In this document: piece by piece, positions 49,521 to 58,390 of the stretch
Numbering within the stretch: position 1 is the stretch's first letter
How the letters are laid out: every line of letters starts with the position of its first letter
Assembly (NCBI RefSeq): GCF_002197845.1
Contig: NZ_NIDE01000003.1
Span: 1 to 64,000 of the forward strand
Reading direction: 5' to 3'
Length of the DNA: 64,000 bases
Origin: Fimbriiglobus ruber
Lineage (GTDB): Bacteria > Planctomycetota > Planctomycetia > Gemmatales > Gemmataceae
Translations under genes and position numbers: made by a program
The notes under the pieces: model-generated
What the model saw: the letters and a program-made list of their open reading frames with translations, nothing else
The model's database searches: none
Told to the model about the DNA's origin: nothing

Positions 49521-52500
49521 ATGGCGTGGAACATGAGGCTGGCTTCGGTCTTCGTGTTATCGGTCGGTCGGTCCGGCGGTTCCGTCGTGCGGCGCCGCGG
49601 TTGTCCATTACCATTCCGCCCGACGCTCGACTTGCTGGAACCGCGAAACATACCCTCCGCGGTGACGGTTAACGTCGGCCAGGTCGTCAACACGCTCAAC
49701 GACGACGTGATCGGGGTCAACCTGACCAACTTCGACAACGTCCTGAGCAGCGGCGACCAAGCCACGGCCGCCCCGGACCCGGGTTCGGTGTCGCTCCTCT
49801 CCGCCGCCGGGTTCCACATGGTCCGCCTGGGGAGCGGCGGGTCAACGGATTCGTGGCACTTCTATCAGGAGAACCAGGCTCCGGCGCTACCGTATTACGA
49901 CAGCGGGGCGGGGGAACTGGCGAACACGGCCGCCGCGATCGGGGCGGACGCCCTGGTCACATTCAACTACGGAACCGGCACCCCCCAGGAGGCGGCCGCG
50001 TACCTCGCGTACCTGAACGGCGACCCCGACAGCACGTTCCCGATCGGCACGGATTCGAACGGCGTCGACTGGGGCACCGCGGGATACTGGGCCACCCTCC
50101 GGGGGGAAAGCCCGGTCGCCGGCGACCCGCTCACGGTGAGCCCCATCGGCCCGCTCAATTTGAACATGCTCCGGGCCGGCCACCCGGCCCCGTTCGGGTT
50201 TCACGATTTCGAGGTCGGGAACGAAGCCTACTATCACGCCTGGACGAACGGCAACTCCTCGAACCCCTCGGCTTACGCCGGCTTCGCCGCCACCGTTGCG
50301 ACCCTCGCCGCCGGCATCGACCCCGACGCCCGAATCGGCATCGACTTCGCCGACCCCGGGAATTCCGCGGACCCGAACTCGTTGGAGAATACGTGGAACG
50401 TCCCGGTCCTCGCCGCCTGCCGGGCGGCCGGCTTCACCCCGGGCTTCGTTGACGACCACCTGTACTTGTACGACACGTTTTCGGAAGCGCCGTTGAGCGA
50501 CCAGGCACTGCTGACGCAGACGGTGAGCGACACGTCCAGCACCAACCCCGAGACCAACGTCCCGATCAACTGGGCGACCAGGGCGGCCGACGACCGGGCC
50601 GAGCTGAACGCCCAACTCGGCGCACAGGCCGCCGGCGTCCAGCTCCTGGCCGGCGAGTTCAACGCGGACGTCAACGCGGATAGTGTGACCCAGTCCACAG
50701 CCCTCACCAACGGGCTGCTGTTGGCGGACGCGATCGGCAGCATCATTCAGACCGAGTACCAGAGTCTGACGTTCTGGGACTTCCGGAACTTTTATAACGA
50801 CCCGGCCCAATCACCCCCGGCGGGAGACACGTTTTACGGGTGGCGGACCGGCTCCGATCAGGGAATGGTCGGATCGGACAACCCGAACGCCCCTCCCGGC
50901 ACCGGGCCGGACGTCCCGTATCCGACTTATTTTGCCGAAGAGTTGGCCTCGAAACTCGGAGTAACCGGCGACTCCGTTGTCGCGGCCCAAACCGACAACC
51001 CGCTGGTCTCGGTTTACGCGGTCGCGCAGCAGAGCGGGCACCTGGCCTTGTTGATGATCAACAAATCCTCCACCGCCGCCGACACGGCTGCCGTATCCGT
51101 GACCGGGTTCGCTCCCGCGGCCGGGGCGGAATTGTGGCAATACGGCGAGGCGGAAGACACCGCCCAGGAAAACTCGGCCGACGGCTCGGCGGCCCTCAAC
51201 CACACGACGCCGACCTTGAGTGTGACCGGCGGCCAGTTCTCGATCACCTTGCCCGCGTACTCGATGTCGGTCCTGGTTTTGTCCCCGGCCCCGGCCGCTC
51301 CCCCGACACCCACCGTTACCCGTGTCAGCCCGCCATCGGGTCCGGTGGCGGGCGGAACGACCGTGACCATCACCGGCACGAATCTGGTCGGCGCGACCGC
51401 GGTTCAATTCGGCGGGACCGGTGCGGCGATTGTGAGCGACATGGCGACCCAGATTGTGGCGACCAGTCCGGCGGGCAGCGCCGGTTCTGTTGACGTCACC
51501 GTCACGACGACCGCCGGCACGTCGCTCACCTCGGCGGCCGACGTCTTCACCTACGTCGCGCCACCGGCGGTGACGGACGTCGGCCCGGCGTCCGGCCCGG
51601 ATACCGGCGGCACCACCGTCACCATCTCGGGCACCGACCTGGCCGGCGCGACCGGGCTCGCGTTCGGCGGGACGTTGGCAACGATCGCGAGCGACACGGC
51701 GACGCAAATCGTGGCGACGAGTCCGGCGGGCATGGCCGGCCCGGTCGACGTCATCGTCACGACGGCCGCCGGCACGTCAGCCACCTCGGCGGCCGATGTC
51801 TTTACCTACATTTCGTCGGCCGTGCCTCCTGTGGTTCCGCCCGTCGTCCCTCCAACGGTTCCGCCGGTCACGCCCCCCGTACCCCCGGTCGCACCTCCGA
51901 CTCCCCCCACGGTACCGCCGGTCGTACCGCCCGCGGCCCCCCCAACAGTGCCGCCGGCCGTCCCGCCAATCACGCCACCCACTGTGCCCCCGCCGGTTCC
52001 ACCGGTCGTGCCCCCATTGGTTCCGCCGGTCGTGCCCCCATCGGTTCCGTCGGCCGTTCCGCCCGTAGTGCCTCCGCCCGTCCCGCCGACGGTTTCTCAG
52101 GGGCCGAATGCGGCCCTGGTCGGCATTCCCCAGTTCGCCGTCGGCGCGGACGCCGGCGGCCCGGGATCGGTCACGGTTTACAACCCGGACCAATCGGTCG
52201 CCTACGTCGCCACCCCGTTCGGGGCATCCTTCACCGACGGCGTCCGCGTGGCCGTCGCCGACCTCACCGGAGACGGCGTCCCCGACCTGGTCGCCGGGAC
52301 GGGTCAGGGCGTCAGTAACCAGGTTGTGGTAGTAGACGGGAAGACCCAACAACAGATCGTGTCATTCCACCCGTTCGAGATGTCCTTCACCGGCGGAGTC
52401 TTCGTGACCCTCGGCGACCTCAACGGGGACGGCGTCCCGGACCTGATCGTCACCCCGGATCAATCCGGCGGACCGGTCGTCGCCGTCTACGACGGCGCGG

Positions 52501-53138
52501 CCCTAGGGAAAGGAATCGTGACCCAGCTGGCCCGGTTCCTCGGCATCAACGACCCGAGTTTCCGCGGCGGGGCGCGGGCGGCAGTCGGCGACGTCAACGG
52601 GGACGGCGTCGGCGACTTGATCGTCTCGGCCGGGTTCGGCGGCGGCCCGCGGGTGGCCATCTACGACGGGAAATCCGTCGCGAGGAATGCCCCTTCGGAG
52701 TTGCTGCCGGACTTCTTCGCGTTCGAGACGTCGCTACGGAACGGCGTGTACGTGACGGCCGGCGACCTCACGGGCGCGGGTTACGCCGACCTGATCTTCG
52801 GGGCCGGCCCGGGTGGCGGGCCGCGGGTTCGGGCCGTGGACTCCAAGCAACTTCTGGCGGCTGGGGATTTCTCGTCGCTGGACAACGCGTCGGTAGCGGG
52901 CGCCGGACTGGCCGACTTCTTCGCGGGCGATCCGAGCAGCCGGGGTGGGGTCCGGGTCGCCGTGAAGAATCTCGACGGAGACGAGAAAGCCGATCTGGTC
53001 ACCGGATCGGGGACCGGGAGCGGGGCGCAGATCACGACTTACACCGGGGCGGCGCTGACGGCGGCCCCAAATTCCCCGGCGGCGGGGTTGGACTTCGACG
53101 CGCTGCCCGGGTTTACAGGAGGTGTGTTCGTGGGGTGA
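49521..53138 (+). CDS. secreted glycosidase-like protein with TIG, Pro-rich and FG-GAP regions
   Basis: 1205 residues. The N-terminus has RPTLDLLEPRNIPS, the 'LE.R..PS' motif typical of planctomycete surface/secreted proteins. Residues ~50-600 look like a TIM-barrel glycosidase plus beta-sandwich (GFHDFEVGNEAYYHAW with a conserved NE pair, a candidate acid/base; TPGFVDDHLYLYD; QLLAGEFNAD, a candidate nucleophile; C-terminal sandwich with LLMINKSS), resembling clan GH-A families such as GH79 or GH44. Residues ~605-775 are two IPT/TIG domains (VSPPSGPVAGGTTVTITGTN). Residues ~780-865 are PPVVPP-type repeats, then ~340 residues of FG-GAP/VCBS-like repeats (VAVADLTGDGVPDLVAG; VTLGDLNGDGVPDLIV). 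Substrate unknown. Confidence 0.75.
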   Translation: MAWNMRLASVFVLSVGRSGGSVVRRRGCPLPFRPTLDLLEPRNIPSAVTVNVGQVVNTLNDDVIGVNLTNFDNVLSSGDQATAAPDPGSVSLLSAAGFHMVRLGSGGSTDSWHFYQENQAPALPYYDSGAGELANTAAAIGADALVTFNYGTGTPQEAAAYLAYLNGDPDSTFPIGTDSNGVDWGTAGYWATLRGESPVAGDPLTVSPIGPLNLNMLRAGHPAPFGFHDFEVGNEAYYHAWTNGNSSNPSAYAGFAATVATLAAGIDPDARIGIDFADPGNSADPNSLENTWNVPVLAACRAAGFTPGFVDDHLYLYDTFSEAPLSDQALLTQTVSDTSSTNPETNVPINWATRAADDRAELNAQLGAQAAGVQLLAGEFNADVNADSVTQSTALTNGLLLADAIGSIIQTEYQSLTFWDFRNFYNDPAQSPPAGDTFYGWRTGSDQGMVGSDNPNAPPGTGPDVPYPTYFAEELASKLGVTGDSVVAAQTDNPLVSVYAVAQQSGHLALLMINKSSTAADTAAVSVTGFAPAAGAELWQYGEAEDTAQENSADGSAALNHTTPTLSVTGGQFSITLPAYSMSVLVLSPAPAAPPTPTVTRVSPPSGPVAGGTTVTITGTNLVGATAVQFGGTGAAIVSDMATQIVATSPAGSAGSVDVTVTTTAGTSLTSAADVFTYVAPPAVTDVGPASGPDTGGTTVTISGTDLAGATGLAFGGTLATIASDTATQIVATSPAGMAGPVDVIVTTAAGTSATSAADVFTYISSAVPPVVPPVVPPTVPPVTPPVPPVAPPTPPTVPPVVPPAAPPTVPPAVPPITPPTVPPPVPPVVPPLVPPVVPPSVPSAVPPVVPPPVPPTVSQGPNAALVGIPQFAVGADAGGPGSVTVYNPDQSVAYVATPFGASFTDGVRVAVADLTGDGVPDLVAGTGQGVSNQVVVVDGKTQQQIVSFHPFEMSFTGGVFVTLGDLNGDGVPDLIVTPDQSGGPVVAVYDGAALGKGIVTQLARFLGINDPSFRGGARAAVGDVNGDGVGDLIVSAGFGGGPRVAIYDGKSVARNAPSELLPDFFAFETSLRNGVYVTAGDLTGAGYADLIFGAGPGGGPRVRAVDSKQLLAAGDFSSLDNASVAGAGLADFFAGDPSSRGGVRVAVKNLDGDEKADLVTGSGTGSGAQITTYTGAALTAAPNSPAAGLDFDALPGFTGGVFVG

Positions 53139-53488
53139 CGTTGACGGAGGCCGTGTCTGGAAGTCCCGTAGTAAGTTCGACCACGACACGGTGTGTCTGC
53201 GGCGCTCGGGTACGCCGTCCGGGTCAATACAGCCGATCGATTGCCCGTAAGTTTTTCCCCAAGACGCGGATCGGGTTTTCGATACCTTAGCCGAAGAGGT
53301 CCGGTTATTATCGCGTGGACTGAAGTGAATGCAAAGTGACTACGAAGACGCTGCTCTGCACTCGCGACAAACAGTCGAAAATATTGTTGGATCATTTGAA
53401 ACCAATGCGTGGTCGCACGCCCGTTCGGTGCCCTTCGAGCTGACTTCCGAAACGATTCCACACACCTTGCCTTCGATTGACTTTCACT
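53139..53488. other. intergenic before the rsb operon, no gene seen
   Basis: About 350 bp. Contains an AT-richer stretch 53320-53400 that may hold the operon promoter; no specific sigma motif could be assigned. Confidence 0.35.
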
Positions 53489-54355
53489 ATGAGTAGCAAC
53501 AAAAACCCCCGTATCGCCGAGATCCTGGAGCGGCACGAGGCGGCTTTGTTGGCGGACTGGTTGGCCGCGCAAAAAGCCTCTCCGACGTACCGACCGGACC
53601 TCATCAAAGAAGGCGAACTCCGGGACCAGAGCCGCGAGTTCCTCCGGTTGTTGACCAAGGCGGTCGCCAGCGGCGGCACCGATGTGGAAGGCTCCGAGTG
53701 GCAAGACGTGCGGGATCTTCTCTCGACCGTCTCGCAGTCTCGCGGACAAAAAGGGTTTTCCCCGTCCGCTACCGCGATGTTCGTCTTTTCGTTTAAAGAG
53801 CCGCTGTTTACTTACATCCGCAAGGAATTCGCCACCGACGCCCATGGCATGGCCGATGAGACCTGGACGGCAAACGTCCTGCTCGACCATCTCGGGCTCT
53901 ACACCACGGAAATCTACCAGCAGACCCGCGAATCGGTCATTCTGCGGCAGCAGCAGGAGATGCTCGAACTGTCGACGCCCGTGGTCAAAATGTGGGACGG
54001 CATCCTGGCCCTTCCGCTGATTGGCACCCTCGACAGCGGCCGCACCCAGACCGTGATGGAGAACCTACTCCAGCGGATCGTCGAGACCGGCAGCGAGACC
54101 GCGATCATCGACATCACCGGCGTGCCGACCGTCGACACCCTGACCGCCCAACACCTGCTGAAGACGGTCGCGGCGGCCCGCTTGATGGGGGTCGACTGCA
54201 TCATCTCGGGCATCCGCCCGCAGATCGCCCAGACGATCGTTCACCTCGGGATCGACCTGTCCGCGGTGACCACCAAGGCCAACCTTGCCGACGCCTTCGC
54301 GTTATCTCTCAAGCGTCTCGGGCTCACCGTCGTCCGCCAGACTTCCGGAAGGTGA
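53489..54355 (+). CDS. rsbR: RsbR-type stressosome protein
   Basis: ATG 53489 ([20 protein letters not shown]); an ATG four codons upstream is possible. N-terminal ~140 residues are an RsbRD-type helical sensor domain ([22 protein letters not shown]), followed by a linker and a STAS domain: [58 protein letters not shown]. The T in VDT corresponds to the phosphorylated Thr of Bacillus RsbR proteins. It forms the stressosome with RsbS and sequesters RsbT. Its stop overlaps the next start region. Confidence 0.9.
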   Translation: MSSNKNPRIAEILERHEAALLADWLAAQKASPTYRPDLIKEGELRDQSREFLRLLTKAVASGGTDVEGSEWQDVRDLLSTVSQSRGQKGFSPSATAMFVFSFKEPLFTYIRKEFATDAHGMADETWTANVLLDHLGLYTTEIYQQTRESVILRQQQEMLELSTPVVKMWDGILALPLIGTLDSGRTQTVMENLLQRIVETGSETAIIDITGVPTVDTLTAQHLLKTVAAARLMGVDCIISGIRPQIAQTIVHLGIDLSAVTTKANLADAFALSLKRLGLTVVRQTSGR

Positions 54356-54357
54356 CC

Positions 54358-54759
54358 GTGGAACGCATTCCGATTCTTAAAATGGGCCGCTTCTTACTGG
54401 TCAGTATCCAAGTCGACATGCACGACCGGCTGGCGATGACCTTACAGGACGATCTCACGACCCGGATTAGCGAGACGGGCGCCCGCGGGGTGTTGATCGA
54501 CATCTCGGCGCTCGATCTGGTCGACTCGTTTATCGGTCGCATCATCGGAACGATCGCCTCGATGGGCCGCGTGCTGGACGCCGACGTCGTGGTCGTCGGG
54601 ATGCGCCCGGCCGTCGCGATCACCTTGGTCGAACTCGGGATGTCTCTGCCGGGCGTACGGACCGCCCTCAACATCGAGCGGGGCATGCGGTTGTTGGAGC
54701 AATCGTCCAGCTCCGAGTCCGAGCCGACGGGGGGGGCCGATGCCCGTCCTGAAGAATGA
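54358..54759 (+). CDS. rsbS: RsbS-type STAS protein
   Basis: 133 residues; GTG at 54358 ([20 protein letters not shown]), with another in-frame GTG at 54352 overlapping the rsbR stop. Single STAS domain: [20 protein letters not shown] keeps the phospho-acceptor Ser (VDS) of RsbS, then [20 protein letters not shown]. Forms the stressosome core; phosphorylation by RsbT releases RsbT. Overlaps rsbT by 20 bp. Confidence 0.9.
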   Translation: MERIPILKMGRFLLVSIQVDMHDRLAMTLQDDLTTRISETGARGVLIDISALDLVDSFIGRIIGTIASMGRVLDADVVVVGMRPAVAITLVELGMSLPGVRTALNIERGMRLLEQSSSSESEPTGGADARPEE

Positions 54760-55144
54760 CACGTTGCCGATCCGATCTGACGGCGACGTGGTCCAGGTCC
54801 GACAGCTCATTCGGAACCGGGCCGTCGAACAGCGCTTCGGGCTGGTCGATCAGACGAAGATCGTGACCGCGGCTAGCGAGCTGGCCAGAAATACTTTGGA
54901 GTATGGCGGCGGCGGGACCGTCCGGGTGGAGGTTCTGGAAGAAAAAGGTCGTGTGGGTATTCGGCTCACTTTTGAAGATCAAGGCCCGGGAATTGCGGAT
55001 GTGAATCTGGCGTTGACGGATGGCTACACGAGCGGCAAGGGAATGGGACTCGGACTCGGTGGCGCGAAGCGACTGACCCACGAGTTTTCCATAGATACCA
55101 AACCCGGCGCAGGAACTCGTGTCACCATTACCCGGTGGAAGTGA
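54740..55144 (+). CDS. rsbT: RsbT-type serine kinase
   Basis: 134 residues, ATG 54740. GHKL ATPase fold with N-box [16 protein letters not shown]1 box [15 protein letters not shown] and G2 box [16 protein letters not shown]. It phosphorylates RsbR and RsbS in the stressosome and, when released, activates a downstream phosphatase; here the next gene encodes a PP2C-type domain. Translationally coupled to rsbS. Confidence 0.9.
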   Translation: MPVLKNDTLPIRSDGDVVQVRQLIRNRAVEQRFGLVDQTKIVTAASELARNTLEYGGGGTVRVEVLEEKGRVGIRLTFEDQGPGIADVNLALTDGYTSGKGMGLGLGGAKRLTHEFSIDTKPGAGTRVTITRWK

Positions 55145-56252
55145 GCAAGTAATTGCTCGCAGCCGGGCGTGCCGTGTCTCAATAGTCGACAAGTTTCGGT
55201 CGTCTGGTGATCGATCTTACCCGAGCATCGCCCTGCACGACCCGGTATCCATAGTCGTTGACGACCCGAGCCGTGTCGGTGAAGCACGGCGGGTGGCCGT
55301 CGCCATCGCGGCTTCCGTCGCGATGAGTGATGTCGATCAGGGGCGCGTTGCCCTGATCGCGACGGAAGCCGCGACGAACCTGATCAAGCACGCCGGCGGT
55401 GGGGAAATCGTCGTCCGATCCGTCCCGACGGAACTTGGAGGCGGTGTCGAACTTCTCGCCCTTGATCGCGGTCCGGGCATCGTGGATGTCGGCAAGTCTC
55501 TTCGGGACGGGTTTTCGACGACCGGCACCGCCGGCAACGGGCTCGGCGCCATCCGACGACTGTCCGACGAATTCGATATGACTTCGACCTCGAACATCGG
55601 GACAGCGATTCTCGCCCGGGTTCGCGATAAACAAACCGCCGGCTCGCATCAAAAACGATATTGGCGGTCGGGGGCGGTCTGCCTTCCGGTCGCGGGGGAA
55701 GTGGTTTGTGGGGACGCGTGGGTGGTGATGACCTCGGCAGAGCAAACAAGTATTCTCGTCGCCGACGGACTGGGACACGGGTTGGCCGCGGCTACGGCTT
55801 CGGGTGAGGCTGTGCGCGTGTTCCGAGGGATGGCTCATGCCCCGCTTGAGCGTATTTTACGCGACCTCCACTCCGCCTTGCGTCCGACGCGCGGGGCCGC
55901 GGTTGCGGTCACGACGGTCGACCATTCGACCCGCACTCTTCAGTATGCCGGGATCGGAAATATCGCGGGAGTGATCGCCGGGCCGGACAAGCGACAAGGG
56001 CTAGTATCTTTGAATGGAACTCTGGGCCATGAACTCCGAAAGATCCAGGTCTTCGAATACCAGTGGCCCCCGGAGGCGGTACTAGTTCTCCATTCGGACG
56101 GCCTTGCTACGCAGTGGGATCTGCACCGGTATCCGGGACTTTCTTCCCGCCACCCGGGGTTGATCGCCGGGGTGCTCTACCGCGATTTCCGTCGCGGTCG
56201 GGACGACGTGACTGTCCTGGCTATTCGCGATCGCGACGAGGGGCCGTCGTGA
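55119..56252 (+). CDS. GHKL-ATPase/SpoIIE-type phosphatase fusion
   Basis: 377 codons from a GTG at 55119 overlapping the end of rsbT by 26 bp; the first ~45 codons may be untranslated. Residues ~50-165 are a second RsbT/RsbW-like ATPase (ATEAATNLIKHAGGG; LDRGPGIVDVGKSL; GNGLGAIRRLSDEF). Residues ~185-375 are a PP2C/SpoIIE domain resembling RsbX (GEVVCGDAWVVMTSAEQTSI; ADGLGHGLAAATASGEAV; GRDDVTVLAIRD). By analogy it would dephosphorylate RsbR/RsbS to reset the stressosome. Ends with GTGA overlapping the next gene. Confidence 0.85.
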   Translation: MSPLPGGSEQVIARSRACRVSIVDKFRSSGDRSYPSIALHDPVSIVVDDPSRVGEARRVAVAIAASVAMSDVDQGRVALIATEAATNLIKHAGGGEIVVRSVPTELGGGVELLALDRGPGIVDVGKSLRDGFSTTGTAGNGLGAIRRLSDEFDMTSTSNIGTAILARVRDKQTAGSHQKRYWRSGAVCLPVAGEVVCGDAWVVMTSAEQTSILVADGLGHGLAAATASGEAVRVFRGMAHAPLERILRDLHSALRPTRGAAVAVTTVDHSTRTLQYAGIGNIAGVIAGPDKRQGLVSLNGTLGHELRKIQVFEYQWPPEAVLVLHSDGLATQWDLHRYPGLSSRHPGLIAGVLYRDFRRGRDDVTVLAIRDRDEGPS

Positions 56253-58390
56253 CACGAATCCTCGCCCTCGACATCGCGGACGAACAAGGCATCATCCTCG
56301 CCCGCCGCCGGACCCGGCAGGTCGCCGGGTTGATCGGTTTCGACTCCCAGGACCAGGTCAGGCTGGCGACCGCCGTATCCGAAGTGGCCCGGAACGCATT
56401 CCAGTACGCGGGCCGCGGGCGGGTGGAATTCGTGCTCGACGGCCGAATCTTCCGCGTGACCGTTCGAGACCACGGCCCCGGGATTTCCAACCTGGACGAC
56501 GTACTCGAAGGCCGCTACACGTCGTCCAACGGTGCGGGCTTGGGTTTGGTCGGAGCCCGACGGTTCGTCGACGAGTTCAAAATCGAATCCCCGCCGACCG
56601 GGACGGGTACGATCGTCTGCCTGGGGCGGGAACTGCCCCGGCTCGTTTCGTCTCCCTCCGCCCGCGACCTGGCACGAATTACCGACGAGCTCGCCAAGTC
56701 GACCCCGGACGACCTCTTCGCGGAAGTTCGTCGACAAAACCAGGACCTCCTCGGCGCGCTCGCCGACCTCCGGGAGCGCGAAGCCCGTCTGGCGGAGATG
56801 AACCGCGAACTGGAGGAAACGAACCGCGGCGTCGTCGCGCTGTTCGCCGAACTGGAGGAGAAAGCTGATTCTGTGCGCCGGGTGTCCGACCTGAAAACGC
56901 GCTTCCTGTCGAACATGAGCCACGAGTTTCGCACCCCGTTGAACTCCATTATGGGCCTCGCGCAGCTGCTGCTGGATCGGGCAGACGGTCCGCTGACTGA
57001 AGAGCAGGAGAAGCAAGTCACGTTCATCCGGCGGGCGGCCGGCGGCTTGTCGGAGTTGGTGAACGATTTACTCGACCTGGCGAAAGTCGAAGCCGGGAAG
57101 GTCGTCATCCGGCCGGAGGAATTTCGCATCGTCGACCTGTTCGCGACTTTGCGCGGCATGATGCGGCCGTTGTTGACCCCGGACGTGATTCTCTCGTTCG
57201 AGGACACCTCGGGCGACATCGTTTTGAACACGGACGAAGGAAAGGTCTCGCAGATCCTGCGAAATTTCTTGTCGAACGCCCTGAAGTTCACCGAGCGCGG
57301 AGAGATCCGCGTGACCGCCGCGGTCGGGCCGGGGCGAACGATCCTGCTCGCCGTGTCGGACACCGGGATCGGGATCGCTCCGGCCGACCAGGAGCAAATC
57401 TTCGAGGAATTCGGCCAAGTTGATAGCGCCGTCCAAAAAAGGGTCAAGGGGACGGGGCTCGGGCTCCCGCTATCGAAGCGGCTGGCGGAACTACTTGGTG
57501 GGCGAGTATCCGTTAAAAGTAAGCCCGGGATCGGCTCGACGTTTTTTCTCACGATACCGTGCGTGTACACAGGACAGCAACCGGGCGGCGGACCGACCCC
57601 GAGTTCCCTCGCCCGCTGGCTCGACCCCGCCCGCCGTACTGGGCTCGTCGTCGGAGACGACCCGACGAGCGAAGTCCTTTACGAAAAGTCTCTCACCGCA
57701 GTCGGAGTTCAGGCGGTCGTGGCCCGGTCCGCCGCCGCCGCGCGAGAGATGATTCGCACGACCGCCCCGGCCGTTGTGATTTTAGACTCGGGCTCGGGGG
57801 ACGGAGTCGGGTGGGACTTGTTGGCCGAGTTAAAGGAGAGCGCGGCGACCCGCTCAATCCCGGTCGTTGTCGTCAGTTCCGGCGACGAGAAACTCCGGGC
57901 ACAGGCACTCGGGGCCGCGGCCTTCGGCCGTAAGCCGGTGGACGGCGAGTGGCTCGTTCGTCGTGTCCGCGAGCTACTTCTTCCGGATACGACCTGGCAG
58001 ATTCTTATTATTGATGACGACGAGGTGGCGCGATATCTCCTCCGGGGCATGCTCGACGGGACGCCCTTTTCCATTGTTGAAACGACGGGCGGCCGGGAGG
58101 GATTGCGGGCGGCACGCGAAATCCGCCCGCGGGCGATCTTTCTGGACCTGGTGATGCCCGACCTGTCGGGTTTCGAAGTTCTGGACCTGCTCAAAGACGA
58201 TCCGCACACCCGAGACATCCCCGTGATCGTTTTCACGTCCCAAATATTGAGCCTGGGCGAAACCCAGAATTTAGCTAACCGCACCGCGGCAATCTTTTCC
58301 AAAGAACCGAACGAGCCGCGGGAAGACACGTCGCGGAAAATCCGGGAGGCGCTAGACCGGGCGATCTCCAGTGGGGGCCTCAATGAGTAA
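56249..58390 (+). CDS. hybrid histidine kinase with RsbT-like N-terminal ATPase and two receiver domains
   Basis: 713 residues; GTG 56249 overlaps the preceding stop (GTGA). Domain order: RsbT-like GHKL domain (~10-135: ATAVSEVARNAFQYAGRG, RDHGPGISNLDDVL, GAGLGLVGARRFVDEF), coiled coil (~155-215), HisKA with NMSHEFRTPLNSIMGLAQ (H-box), HATPase_c (LRNFLSNALKFTERGE, SDTGIGIAPADQEQIFEEF, GTGLGLPLSKRLAELLGG), then two receiver domains (ILDSGSGDGVGWDLL; AIFLDLVMPDLSGFEVLDLL). No membrane segment, so cytoplasmic. The fused RsbT-like module suggests direct control by the stressosome. Confidence 0.85.
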   Translation: MTRILALDIADEQGIILARRRTRQVAGLIGFDSQDQVRLATAVSEVARNAFQYAGRGRVEFVLDGRIFRVTVRDHGPGISNLDDVLEGRYTSSNGAGLGLVGARRFVDEFKIESPPTGTGTIVCLGRELPRLVSSPSARDLARITDELAKSTPDDLFAEVRRQNQDLLGALADLREREARLAEMNRELEETNRGVVALFAELEEKADSVRRVSDLKTRFLSNMSHEFRTPLNSIMGLAQLLLDRADGPLTEEQEKQVTFIRRAAGGLSELVNDLLDLAKVEAGKVVIRPEEFRIVDLFATLRGMMRPLLTPDVILSFEDTSGDIVLNTDEGKVSQILRNFLSNALKFTERGEIRVTAAVGPGRTILLAVSDTGIGIAPADQEQIFEEFGQVDSAVQKRVKGTGLGLPLSKRLAELLGGRVSVKSKPGIGSTFFLTIPCVYTGQQPGGGPTPSSLARWLDPARRTGLVVGDDPTSEVLYEKSLTAVGVQAVVARSAAAAREMIRTTAPAVVILDSGSGDGVGWDLLAELKESAATRSIPVVVVSSGDEKLRAQALGAAAFGRKPVDGEWLVRRVRELLLPDTTWQILIIDDDEVARYLLRGMLDGTPFSIVETTGGREGLRAAREIRPRAIFLDLVMPDLSGFEVLDLLKDDPHTRDIPVIVFTSQILSLGETQNLANRTAAIFSKEPNEPREDTSRKIREALDRAISSGGLNE

